From positions 1-64,000 of the forward strand of contig NZ_BOPB01000021.1 in assembly GCF_016863535.1 (NCBI RefSeq): a DNA stretch of 64,000 nt. The letters are read 5' to 3'. Under the pieces are notes generated by a model, which did no database searches, was not told where the DNA came from, and worked only from the letters and a program-made list of their open reading frames with translations. Positions 24,565 through 32,627 of the stretch are shown in pieces. This DNA is from Micromonospora lutea (GTDB taxonomy: Bacteria; Actinomycetota; Actinomycetes; Mycobacteriales; Micromonosporaceae). Positions within the stretch are counted from its first letter, which is position 1, and every line of letters begins with the position of its first letter. Both the position numbers and the translations under genes were made by a program.

Positions 24565-26034
24565 ATGACAGGAGTGCGGACGCACCTGCGGCGGAGCGTG
24601 GCTCTGCTGCTGGTGGGGGCGTTGGGGGTGACCGGCTGTGATTCGGCCGCCCCGGAGGAGAAGGAGCCGAGTGCGGCACCGCCGAGTGAGTCGGCCGCGC
24701 CGGCGCCGGACTTCCAGCCGGGTGCCGCCGGGGGCGGCGATCCCTACTTTCCCAGCTACGGCAACGGTGGCTACGACGTCGCCGGCTACACGGTGAAGGT
24801 GCGCTACGACCCGGCGAAGGACCGGTTGAGTGGCGTCACCACGGTGCACGCGAAGGCGACCGCCGACCTGTCGTCGTTCAACCTCGACCTGGCTCACCTG
24901 AAGGTGAGCGAGGTCACCGTGGACGGTGCACCGGCACAACACCGGCAGGAGAAGAACGAACTGGTCGTCGCGCCCGCCGCAGGGCTGGTGTCCGGCCGGG
25001 ACTTCACCGCGGAAATCACCTACGCGGGCAAGCCGAAGTCGCTGAAGAACCAGGCGGTCGGCGAGGGCGGCTGGCTGCACACCAGCGACGGCGCGATCGC
25101 CCTCGGCCAGCCCGAGTCGGCCAGTACCTGGTTCCCGGTCAACGACCACCCGTCGGACAAGGCCACCTACCGGTTTGAGATCACCGTCCCGGACGGACTG
25201 ACCGCGATCAGTAACGGTGTGCCGGGCGGCAAGACCAGCGCCGACGGCTGGACCACCTGGCGTTGGGCCGAGAACACGCCGATGGCCAGCTACCTGAGCA
25301 TGGTGGCGATCGGAAAGTTCCGGATCACCGAGGGCAGCCACAAGGGACGACCGGTGTTCAACGCGGTGACCACGAAGGTGTCCAAGGGCGCGGCGGACGC
25401 TTCGATGGCCAAGACCATCAAGGTGGCCGACTACCTGGAGACCGTCTTCGGTCCCTACCCGGTCGAGGCGTACGGCGGTGTGGTCGTCTCGGACGAGCGG
25501 ATCCGGTACGCCCTGGAGACGCAGAGCAGGTCGGTCTATTCGGCGGGCTTCTTCCGCCGAGGCGAGAACACCGGCGTCGTCGCGCACGAGGTAGCCCACC
25601 AGTGGTTCGGTAACAGCGTGGCGCTCAGCCGGTGGCAGGACATCTGGCTCAACGAGGGACTCTCGTCGTACGCCGAGTGGTTGTGGGCTGAGCACACTGA
25701 CGAGTTCACCGCCAAGGAGGCCTTCGACATCCGGATGGCGCGGGTGCCGGCGGAGGTCTGGCGTACGCCACCGGGCAAGCCGGGAGTGAAGAACATGTTC
25801 AGCGAGTCGGTCTACCAGCGCGGCGCGATGACGGTGCACGCCCTGCGGGTCTCCGTGGGCGACAAGGCGTTCTTCGAGATCCTCAAGACCTGGGCGCGGG
25901 AGAAGCGCGACGCCAACGGCACCACGGAGGAGTTCGTGGCGCTGGCGGAGCGGGTCTCCGGTGAGAAGCTGGAGAAGCTCTTCGACGCCTGGCTCTACGG
26001 CAAGAAGAAGCCCGCCGCGCCGAAGCGTCTCTAA
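24565..26034 (+). CDS. M1 family zinc metallopeptidase, lipoprotein paralogue
   Basis: The start ATG 24565 follows GGGGAGG by about 7 nt. The product has 489 residues. A signal peptide ends in the lipobox GVTGC at about residue 29, so the protein is lipid-anchored on the outer face of the membrane. Zinc motif VAHEVAHQWFGNS and WLNEGLSSYAEWLW are intact, and ALETQSRSVYS occupies the substrate loop position. It is clearly homologous to the preceding gene along its whole length (for example YFPSYGNGGYDVAGY versus YVPGSGNGGYDVAHY), so the pair arose by tandem duplication. Confidence 0.92.
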   Translation: MTGVRTHLRRSVALLLVGALGVTGCDSAAPEEKEPSAAPPSESAAPAPDFQPGAAGGGDPYFPSYGNGGYDVAGYTVKVRYDPAKDRLSGVTTVHAKATADLSSFNLDLAHLKVSEVTVDGAPAQHRQEKNELVVAPAAGLVSGRDFTAEITYAGKPKSLKNQAVGEGGWLHTSDGAIALGQPESASTWFPVNDHPSDKATYRFEITVPDGLTAISNGVPGGKTSADGWTTWRWAENTPMASYLSMVAIGKFRITEGSHKGRPVFNAVTTKVSKGAADASMAKTIKVADYLETVFGPYPVEAYGGVVVSDERIRYALETQSRSVYSAGFFRRGENTGVVAHEVAHQWFGNSVALSRWQDIWLNEGLSSYAEWLWAEHTDEFTAKEAFDIRMARVPAEVWRTPPGKPGVKNMFSESVYQRGAMTVHALRVSVGDKAFFEILKTWAREKRDANGTTEEFVALAERVSGEKLEKLFDAWLYGKKKPAAPKRL

Positions 26035-26090
26035 ATTTTTCGCCCTGGACCGGTCCCGCGCAGTCGTACACCGGGATGTTCCTCCGCCAC

Positions 26091-26113
26091 CGGGCGAGAT
26101 GCCGCCTCGCCCG
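26091..26113. terminator. Hairpin between convergent M1 peptidase and LCP genes
   Basis: CGGGCGAG / CTCGCCCG, 8-bp stem with 7-nt loop, in the 105-bp gap between the two convergent stop codons. Confidence 0.4.
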
Positions 26114-26139
26114 CTGGCGGCCCGGTCCGCGCCGACCCG

Positions 26140-27246
26140 TCAGCTTTTGATCTTCAGTTTCGGATGTTCGGCCAGGTAGGCGTCGGCTTTGCCGGCGCGT
26201 AGCTCGGTGAGGAAGCGACGGCCCACGGAGGTCAGTTCCTCGCCCCGGTAGGCGTTGCCCCGGCCCACTGACGCACCGGGCAGCCCGACCAGCGTGACCG
26301 CCTGCGGCGGCAGCGTGCCGAGGGCGTACGCGAAGTCCACGATTCGCCGTCCACCGACGTAGAGCAGTGCGTCACCGAGCGCGGCGACCACCTGCTCGAC
26401 CCGCTCGGGCTGCCGGGCCAGGTCCTGGTCGAGGATCTTCCCGATCAGGGCCCGGATCAGTTGCTGGTGATGGCGTTGCCGGGCATAGTCACCGCCGGGC
26501 AGGTAACGCTGGCGGGCGTAGTCGAGTGCCTGCCAGCCGTTGAGATGTTGATCGCCGGGTTCGTAGACCTTCTGCGGTCCGACGTAGCCGCCCACGCCCG
26601 GGCCGGGCTGCCGGTGTTTGCCGTCGGGCTGCCGGTGTCGCGACACCACCCGCTGGTCGATGCGGATGTCCACGCCGCCCAGGCTGTCGACCAACTCGTC
26701 GAAGCCGCCGAAGGTGAGCACCGCGCCCGCGTCGATGCGGAGGCCGGTGTAGTCGGTGACCGTACGGCGCAGCAGCTCGTACCCCTGGGCGGGGTCCGGT
26801 TGCTTGGGCCGGTCCGGTACCCGGCTGCCGTAGCTCATCGCGTGGGTGAGCTTGGTGCGCCCGCCCCGGTAGCCGGCCGGCTCGTACGCCGGGATCTCCA
26901 CCACCAGGTCGCGGGGGAGGGAGAAGAGGTACGCCTGGGACAACCCCGCCGGTACGTGCAGCACGAGTACGGCGTCGGCGTGCGGCTCCCAGCCGGGCAC
27001 GCTCACCCGGGTGTCCACCCCGACCAGCAGCAGGTTGAGCGGGCCGGTGATGTCGGCCCCGGGCGGCGGGCTGGGACTGGCACTGGCACTGGCACTGGGC
27101 GACGCGCTCGGACTGCCGGTGGCGGCGGTCGGTGCCCCACGGTCGCCGGCCGTACGAGCCACCACCACACCGATCACCGCGACCACCGTCAGCGTGGCCA
27201 GACCGGCCAGCACCAACGTCAACCGTCTCCGGTCTCCTCCGAGCAT
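26140..27246 (-). CDS. LytR-CpsA-Psr (LCP) family glycopolymer ligase
   Basis: The start ATG 27246 follows AAGGAGG by 9 nt (MLGGDRRRLTLVLAG). The product has 368 residues with one N-terminal membrane anchor, a Ser/Pro/Ala linker (about residues 35-65) and an extracytoplasmic LCP domain. LCP features are LNLLLVGVDTR, the catalytic-site arginines in LFSLPRDLVVEIP, and LDYARQRYLPGGDYARQRHHQ near the C-terminus. LCP enzymes move lipid-linked glycopolymers (teichoic acids, arabinogalactan, capsule) onto peptidoglycan. No glycopolymer cluster is adjacent. Confidence 0.92.
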   Translation of the reverse strand: MLGGDRRRLTLVLAGLATLTVVAVIGVVVARTAGDRGAPTAATGSPSASPSASASASPSPPPGADITGPLNLLLVGVDTRVSVPGWEPHADAVLVLHVPAGLSQAYLFSLPRDLVVEIPAYEPAGYRGGRTKLTHAMSYGSRVPDRPKQPDPAQGYELLRRTVTDYTGLRIDAGAVLTFGGFDELVDSLGGVDIRIDQRVVSRHRQPDGKHRQPGPGVGGYVGPQKVYEPGDQHLNGWQALDYARQRYLPGGDYARQRHHQQLIRALIGKILDQDLARQPERVEQVVAALGDALLYVGGRRIVDFAYALGTLPPQAVTLVGLPGASVGRGNAYRGEELTSVGRRFLTELRAGKADAYLAEHPKLKIKS

Positions 27247-27467
27247 CTTCCCCCGCCTCCTTGGGCGTCCGTCGAAGTCCCTGGCCGACCTGCGACTCCG
27301 CCTCGGCTCGACGGAGGACTTCGACACCCGCCCTGGTTGATACCGGTCCAACGCGCTGAGCCGGGCTCGTGGTTGCGTCCCGGCCGGGCGAAACTGACGC
27401 GGTGCGGAGCATGATCGCGCGGAATCAGGTTCTGGCGCGAGGTCTACTCGCGAGTAATGATGCGTGC

Positions 27468-29150
27468 ATGCGGTACGACGTGGTGGTCATCGGGTCGGGT
27501 TTCGGCGGCAGCGTCGCCGCGTTGCGACTGGCCGAGAAGGGCTACTCGGTCGGCGTACTGGAGGCGGGCCGGCGGTTCGCCGACGACGACTTCCCGCAGA
27601 CGTCGTGGCGGCTGCGCCGCTTCCTGTGGGCGCCCAGGCTGGGCTGCTTCGGCATCCAGCGCATCACCCTGCTCCGGGCGGCCGACCGGCGGGCCGGCGG
27701 CGGGGTGCTGGTGCTGTCCGGGGCTGGGGTCGGTGGCGGTTCGCTGGTGTACGCCAACACCCTCTACGAACCGCTCGACGCCTTCTACGACGACCCGCAG
27801 TGGCGGCACCTCACCGACTGGCGGGCCGAACTGGCCCCCCACTACGACCAGGCGAAACGGATGCTCGGGGTGACCAGGTACCCGGTCACCACCGCGGCTG
27901 ACCGGGCGATGCGGCAGGTCGCCGAGCGGATGGGAGTGGGGCACACCTTCCAGCCCACCCCGGTCGGTGTGCACCTCGGCCGGCCGGGAGAGCGGGTCGC
28001 CGACCCGTACTTCGGTGGCGCGGGCCCGGAGCGTACCGGCTGCACCCACTGCGGCGCCTGCATGACCGGCTGCCGGGTCGGGGCGAAGAACACGCTGGTC
28101 AAGAACTATCTCTGGCTGGCCGAGCGGCTCGGTGTCCGGATACATCCGCTGACCACGGTGACCGCGGTCCGGCCGGTCGACGGCGGGTACCAGGTGCACA
28201 CCGAGCGCACCGGCGCCTGGCTGCGCCGCCGACCGCAGGTGATCCACGCCGATCAGGTGGTCTTCGCCGCCGGTGCGTTGGGTACCCAGCGACTGCTGCA
28301 CAAGATGCGGGAAGGCGGCGACCTGCCCGGGCTCTCGTCCCGGCTCGGTGAGCTGACCCGCACCAACTCGGAGGCGATCCTCGGTGCCTCCGTGTCGCGC
28401 CGGAAGGCTCGTGAGCGGGGCGTGGACTTCACCGGAGGAGTGGCCATCACCAGCTCGTTCCACCCGGACCCGCAGACCCACATCGAGCCGGCTCGCTACG
28501 GTCGAGGCTCGAACGCGATGGGGCTGCTCCAGTCGCTGCTGGTCGACGGCGGTCCGCACCGCCTGCGAAGGTGGCTCGGGCAGTTGCTCCGGCAGCCCCG
28601 GTCGGCAGTCCGGATGCTCTCGGTGCGCCGCTGGTCGGAGCGTACGGTGATCGCTCTGGTCATGCAGTCGGCGGACAACTCGCTGACCCTCCGGCTGCGG
28701 CGTGGTCCACTCGGCCGCCGGCTTGTCTCCAGGCCGGGCCACGGCACCCCCAACCCGGCCTGGATCCCGGCCGGCAACGAGGCGGTCCGGCTGCTCGCCG
28801 AGGAGATCGACGGTACGCCGGGCGGCGCGCTGACCGAGCCGTTCGACATCCCGGTGACCGCGCACCTCCTGGGCGGAGCGGTGATCGGTGCCAGTCCCGA
28901 CGACGGCGTGATCGACCCCTACCATCGCGTCTACGGCCATCCCGGCCTGCACGTCGTGGACGGTGCCGCCGTCTCGGCCAATCTGGGCGTCAATCCGTCC
29001 CTCACCATCACCGCCCAGGCCGAACGCGCCATGTCCCTCTGGCCCAACAAGGGCGACCCCGACCCCCGCCCCGCCCTGGGCTCCCCCTACCGCCGCCTCA
29101 CCCCCACCCACCCCCACCCCACCCACCACCCCCTCCCCCCACCCCCTTGA
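27468..29150 (+). CDS. GMC-family FAD oxidoreductase with a cysteine cluster (cholesterol oxidase-like)
   Basis: The start ATG 27468 gives MRYDVVVIGSGFGGSVAA, the FAD ADP-binding fold (GSGFGGSVAALRLAEKGYSV). The product has 560 residues. A Cys cluster, TGCTHCGACMTGCRVGAKNT, lies at about residue 190 and could bind an iron-sulfur cluster or be structural. The C-terminal GMC region has HLLGGAVIG and VVDGAAVSANLGVNPSLTI. The last 20 or so residues (THPHPTHHPLPPPP) come from a C-rich tract that flanks the next palindrome and are probably an accidental tail. The substrate is unknown; related actinobacterial enzymes are annotated as cholesterol oxidases or choline-type dehydrogenases. Confidence 0.87.
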   Translation: MRYDVVVIGSGFGGSVAALRLAEKGYSVGVLEAGRRFADDDFPQTSWRLRRFLWAPRLGCFGIQRITLLRAADRRAGGGVLVLSGAGVGGGSLVYANTLYEPLDAFYDDPQWRHLTDWRAELAPHYDQAKRMLGVTRYPVTTAADRAMRQVAERMGVGHTFQPTPVGVHLGRPGERVADPYFGGAGPERTGCTHCGACMTGCRVGAKNTLVKNYLWLAERLGVRIHPLTTVTAVRPVDGGYQVHTERTGAWLRRRPQVIHADQVVFAAGALGTQRLLHKMREGGDLPGLSSRLGELTRTNSEAILGASVSRRKARERGVDFTGGVAITSSFHPDPQTHIEPARYGRGSNAMGLLQSLLVDGGPHRLRRWLGQLLRQPRSAVRMLSVRRWSERTVIALVMQSADNSLTLRLRRGPLGRRLVSRPGHGTPNPAWIPAGNEAVRLLAEEIDGTPGGALTEPFDIPVTAHLLGGAVIGASPDDGVIDPYHRVYGHPGLHVVDGAAVSANLGVNPSLTITAQAERAMSLWPNKGDPDPRPALGSPYRRLTPTHPHPTHHPLPPPP

Positions 29151-29153
29151 CGG

Positions 29154-29224
29154 CGATCATGCAGTTGTGGCACCTCCCAAAAGGTGAATATCGGTGCAAA
29201 ACGAGCGCCACAACTGCATGATCG
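29154..29224. repeat. Intergenic palindrome with GATC ends (family B, copy 3)
   Basis: Perfect 18-bp arms, CGATCATGCAGTTGTGGC and its complement, with a 35-nt loop unrelated to that of copy 2. The left flank (from about 29098) is almost pure C with A and T, the right flank (29225-29250) almost pure G, so complementarity extends well beyond the core. It starts 3 nt after the GMC oxidoreductase stop. Confidence 0.85.
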
Positions 29225-29229
29225 GCGGA

Positions 29230-29249
29230 GGGGTGGGGGAGGGGGGAGG
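29230..29249 (+). other. G-quadruplex-type tract upstream of guaA
   Basis: Four or more runs of three to six G (GGGG T GGGGG A GGGGGG A GG) lie 30-50 nt before the guaA start codon. A quadruplex in the DNA or the 5' leader is plausible; effect unknown. Confidence 0.4.
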
Positions 29250-29278
29250 TGCGATCACGCTCGGTAGGATTGGCGGCC

Positions 29279-30835
29279 ATGAGCCTGCCGCGTCCAGTTC
29301 TCGTGGTCGACTTCGGAGCCCAGTACGCCCAGCTGATCGCGCGCCGGGTACGCGAGGCGAAGGTCTACTCCGAGATCGTCCCGCACACCATGCCCGTGGC
29401 CGAGATGCTGGCCCGCGACCCCGCCGCGATCATCCTCTCCGGCGGTCCGGCCAGCGTCTACGAGCCGGGAGCTCCGCAGGTCGATGACGGGCTGTTCACC
29501 GCAGGTGTGCCGGTCTTCGGCATCTGTTACGGATTCCAGGCGATGGCCCGCGCCCTCGGCGGCACGGTGACGCGCACCGGTGGCCGCGAGTACGGCGGCA
29601 CTCCGCTGCGTCCCCGCCTGCTCGACCCGGGCGTACTGCTCCGCGACCTGCCGGCCGACCTGCCGGTCTGGATGAGCCACGGAGACTGCGTGACCGAGGC
29701 GCCCGAGGGTTTCACGGTGACCGCCGAGTCGGCGGGTGCACCGGTCGCCGCGTTCGAGGACGTGGCCGGACGGCGGGCCGGCGTGCAGTTCCACCCCGAG
29801 GTGGGGCACACCGCACACGGGCAGGAGATGCTGACCCGCTTCCTCTACGAGATCGCCGGGATCGAGCCCACCTGGACGGCCGAGAACATCATCGACGAGC
29901 AGGTCGCCCGGATCCGCGCGCAGGTCGGCGACAAGGAGGTCATCTGCGGTCTGAGTGGCGGGGTGGACTCGGCGGTCGCCGCCGCACTCGTGCACCGGGC
30001 TGTCGGAGACCAGCTCACCTGCGTCTTCGTTGACCATGGTCTGCTGCGCGCGGGCGAGGCCGAGCAGGTGGAGAAGGACTACGTCGCGGCCACCGGCATC
30101 AAGTTGAAGGTGGTCGACGCCGCCGACCGGTTCCTCGGCGCGCTGGCCGGGGTGACCGACCCGGAGCAGAAGCGCAAGATCATCGGTCGGGAGTTCATCC
30201 GGGTCTTCGAGGCCGCCGCCCGGGAGATCGCCTCGCACGGTGACGTCGAGTTCCTGGTGCAGGGCACCCTCTACCCGGACGTGGTCGAGTCCGGCGGCGG
30301 CACCGGCACCGCCAACATCAAGAGTCACCACAACGTCGGCGGGCTGCCGGACGATCTGAAGTTCGCCCTGGTCGAGCCGTTGCGCACGCTGTTCAAGGAC
30401 GAGGTCCGTACCCTCGGTCTCCAGCTCGGGCTGCCCGAGGCGATGGTCTGGCGGCATCCCTTCCCCGGTCCGGGCCTGGCCATCCGGATCATCGGGGCGG
30501 TCGACCAGGAGCGGCTCGACGTGCTCCGCCGGGCCGACTTCATCGCCCGCCAGGAGCTCAGTGCCGCCGGCCTCGATCGGGACGTCTGGCAGTTCCCGGT
30601 GGTGCTGCTGGCCGACGTGCGTAGCGTCGGTGTGCAGGGTGACGGGCGCAGCTACGGGCATCCCGTGGTGCTGCGCCCGGTCTCCAGTGAGGACGCGATG
30701 ACCGCCGACTGGTCCCGCCTGCCCTACGACGTGATCGCCCGGATCTCCACCCGGATCACCAACGAGGTGGCCGAGGTCAACCGAGTGGTGCTGGACGTCA
30801 CCAGCAAGCCGCCGGGCACCATCGAATGGGAGTGA
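29279..30835 (+). CDS. guaA: GMP synthase (glutamine-hydrolysing)
   Basis: The start ATG 29279 (MSLPRPVLVVDFGAQYAQ) gives 518 residues; ten upstream codons belong to the G-rich flank of the palindrome. The glutamine amidotransferase domain has the catalytic Cys in FGICYGFQ and His/Glu in FHPEVGHT. The ATP-pyrophosphatase domain begins at GLSGGVDSAVAAA (P-loop), and the dimerisation domain ends RISTRITNEVAEVNRVVLD and PPGTIEWE. It converts XMP to GMP, the step after GuaB. The window thus holds the whole IMP-to-GMP branch within about 11 kb. Confidence 0.97.
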   Translation: MSLPRPVLVVDFGAQYAQLIARRVREAKVYSEIVPHTMPVAEMLARDPAAIILSGGPASVYEPGAPQVDDGLFTAGVPVFGICYGFQAMARALGGTVTRTGGREYGGTPLRPRLLDPGVLLRDLPADLPVWMSHGDCVTEAPEGFTVTAESAGAPVAAFEDVAGRRAGVQFHPEVGHTAHGQEMLTRFLYEIAGIEPTWTAENIIDEQVARIRAQVGDKEVICGLSGGVDSAVAAALVHRAVGDQLTCVFVDHGLLRAGEAEQVEKDYVAATGIKLKVVDAADRFLGALAGVTDPEQKRKIIGREFIRVFEAAAREIASHGDVEFLVQGTLYPDVVESGGGTGTANIKSHHNVGGLPDDLKFALVEPLRTLFKDEVRTLGLQLGLPEAMVWRHPFPGPGLAIRIIGAVDQERLDVLRRADFIARQELSAAGLDRDVWQFPVVLLADVRSVGVQGDGRSYGHPVVLRPVSSEDAMTADWSRLPYDVIARISTRITNEVAEVNRVVLDVTSKPPGTIEWE

Positions 30836-30868
30836 CGGGCCACCCCGTCGACGCACGGTGACGGCGCA

Positions 30869-31444
30869 TCACGCCGGCGGTTGAGGTGCGGACCTCGGTG
30901 CCGGCTCCGGGGTCGGTCCGGTGTCTGGCGTCGTGTCAGCCGGCGTCGGCGCGGTGCCGAGCGGGGTCGTCGGACCTTCGGTGCCTGCTGGCGGACTCTC
31001 GAGATGCGGGGCCGGCGGGGTCGGGTGGGGAGGCGGCGTCGCCGCCGGTGGCCAGGTGGTCGGGGCCGGGGCGGCCTGCGGTGCCGGTCCGGGAAACGGC
31101 CAGGCAGGGTGTGGTGTGGCGGCCGGCTGCGGCGGCACGCCGGCGGATCCGTGCGGCGCGCCCGCTGGTCCGTGCGGCATGCCGGTGGGTGCGGGTGGCG
31201 CGCCGGGTGCCGGGTGCGGCCAGGCGGGTGCGCCGGCCGGCTCCTCGGGCATCAGGAACCACATGATCGGGTACGCGAGGGCAGCGACACCGCCGGTCAC
31301 CAGCGTGACGACGGCGAATGCCACCCGGACCAGGGTGGGGTCGACGGCGAAGTAGCGGCCGACGCCGCTCGCCACCCCGGCGATCATCCGGTCGGTGGTC
31401 GGACGGCGCAGTTGTCGGTACGGAGCGTGAGGTGTGGAGGTCAT
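30869..31444 (-). CDS. PspC domain protein with Pro/Ala-rich C-terminal tail
   Basis: A 191-residue protein. The N-terminal PspC domain (about residues 10-70, RRPTTDRMIAGVASGVGRYF then VDPTLVRVAFAVVTL) contains one or two hydrophobic segments ending in PIMWFLMPEEP. The remaining 120 residues are Pro/Ala/Gly/Thr-rich with repeats of PHGPAGAPHGSAG, presumably disordered. PspC proteins respond to membrane stress. This one stands alone, 33 bp from the end of the convergent guaA gene and about 5 kb from the larger PspC locus. Confidence 0.85.
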   Translation of the reverse strand: MTSTPHAPYRQLRRPTTDRMIAGVASGVGRYFAVDPTLVRVAFAVVTLVTGGVAALAYPIMWFLMPEEPAGAPAWPHPAPGAPPAPTGMPHGPAGAPHGSAGVPPQPAATPHPAWPFPGPAPQAAPAPTTWPPAATPPPHPTPPAPHLESPPAGTEGPTTPLGTAPTPADTTPDTGPTPEPAPRSAPQPPA

Positions 31445-31588
31445 GTCTCCACGGTGCCCGTCGCGGAGCGTATCGACCTCGGTGACCGCCCGGATCCCTA
31501 CCCTGAACTGCCTATCAGGGGCGAGTGATCAGTCAGGAATCCGACTCTTTTCCGCGTCGGTAACGGGTGACGGGGAGAATTTGGCTCC

Positions 31589-32536
31589 GTGACCACCATG
31601 CTGGAGCCGCTGCGCAGGATCGCGGCATACGCCGTCTGTACTGATTCCGTAGACCGAGTGTTGCTGGTCCGCGCATCGGAGCGCTCCGGCACCCCTGGCA
31701 CCTGGTCCCTGCCCGGAGGGGCAGTCGACCACGGCGAGGATCCACACCACACAGTCGTACGCGAGACCGCCGCCGAGACCGGCCTGTCGGTGGCTGTCGC
31801 CGGCCTGCACGACGTGCTGGCCGACATGCGGGCACTGCCTGAGCGGGGCATCACGATCCATACCGACCGCCTGGTCTACCGGGCGTCGGTTCGGGGCGGC
31901 TCGCTCACCGACCGGGTCGACCGGCCGACCGACCTGGTTCGCTGGTTCACCCGGGACGAGGCGGCACAGCTGCCACTCCGCTCGTTCACCGCTCGGGCTC
32001 TCGGGCTGCCTGCCTCGTCGGCCGACATCGTGCCCGACGAAGCGCCGGAGTTTCCCTCGTTCTACGCGGTGCCCGGCCCGGACGGGCTGCACCGGGCGCA
32101 GCGCTTCGCCGCGTACGCCGTGGTCACCGACCCGGAGGGGCGGGTGCTGTTGACCCGGGTCTCCGACGGCTACCCGGGCGCGGGCTGCTGGCACCTGCCG
32201 GGCGGTGGCACGGACTACGGCGAGCAGCCCGGCGCGGCGCTGATCCGGGAGTTGGTCGAGGAGACCGGGCAGACCGGGCGGCTCGTCGGGCTGCTCGGGG
32301 TGGCCAGTCACCGGGACGCCGCCTCGCTCGGCCCGGAGGGTTACCCGATCGACTGGCACGGGGTGCGCGCCTTCTATCGCGTGGTGGTGGACCAACCGGC
32401 CCCGCCCACCGTTGGTGATGTCGGCGGCTCGACCTGCGAGGCCCGCTGGTTCGCCCGCGAGGAACTCGGCGCCCTGCCGTCCGACCGCCTGACCGAAGTC
32501 ACCGCCGAAGCCGTCCAAGCCGCCCAACTGACCTAA
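31589..32536 (+). CDS. Tandem double-NUDIX hydrolase
   Basis: A GTG start gives MTTMLEPLRRIAAYAV and 315 residues. There are two NUDIX domains, about 10-140 and 165-310. The first NUDIX box reads GAVDHGEDPHHTVVRETAAE followed by TGL; one metal-ligand Glu of the REXXEE core is Ala, so it may be weak or non-catalytic. The second, GGTDYGEQPGAALIRELVEE followed by TG, has the full REXXEE. The substrate is unknown; NUDIX enzymes cleave nucleoside diphosphates linked to other groups. A close paralogue follows immediately, separated by a palindrome. Confidence 0.87.
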   Translation: MTTMLEPLRRIAAYAVCTDSVDRVLLVRASERSGTPGTWSLPGGAVDHGEDPHHTVVRETAAETGLSVAVAGLHDVLADMRALPERGITIHTDRLVYRASVRGGSLTDRVDRPTDLVRWFTRDEAAQLPLRSFTARALGLPASSADIVPDEAPEFPSFYAVPGPDGLHRAQRFAAYAVVTDPEGRVLLTRVSDGYPGAGCWHLPGGGTDYGEQPGAALIRELVEETGQTGRLVGLLGVASHRDAASLGPEGYPIDWHGVRAFYRVVVDQPAPPTVGDVGGSTCEARWFAREELGALPSDRLTEVTAEAVQAAQLT

Positions 32537-32573
32537 CCGACCCCTGCCCCGCGCCCACCCGCCCGGATGGGTT

Positions 32574-32627
32574 GATCATGAAGTTATTGTCAGGACACGC
32601 CAGGCGGAGGGCGATAACTTCATGATC
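32574..32627. repeat. Intergenic palindrome with GATC ends (family B, copy 4)
   Basis: Arms GATCATGAAGTTAT and its complement are perfect for 14 bp, and the stem extends to about 19 bp if G-U pairs are allowed in RNA. C-rich DNA lies on the left and a G-rich run (GGGCGGGTGGGCCGGG) on the right. The ATG used for the next NUDIX gene is inside the right arm. Confidence 0.82.

Noticed and set aside
27444..29129. A 561-codon minus-strand frame across the GMC oxidoreductase
   Set aside because: Antisense shadow of a clear FAD enzyme; composition is Arg/Gly/His-rich with no domain.
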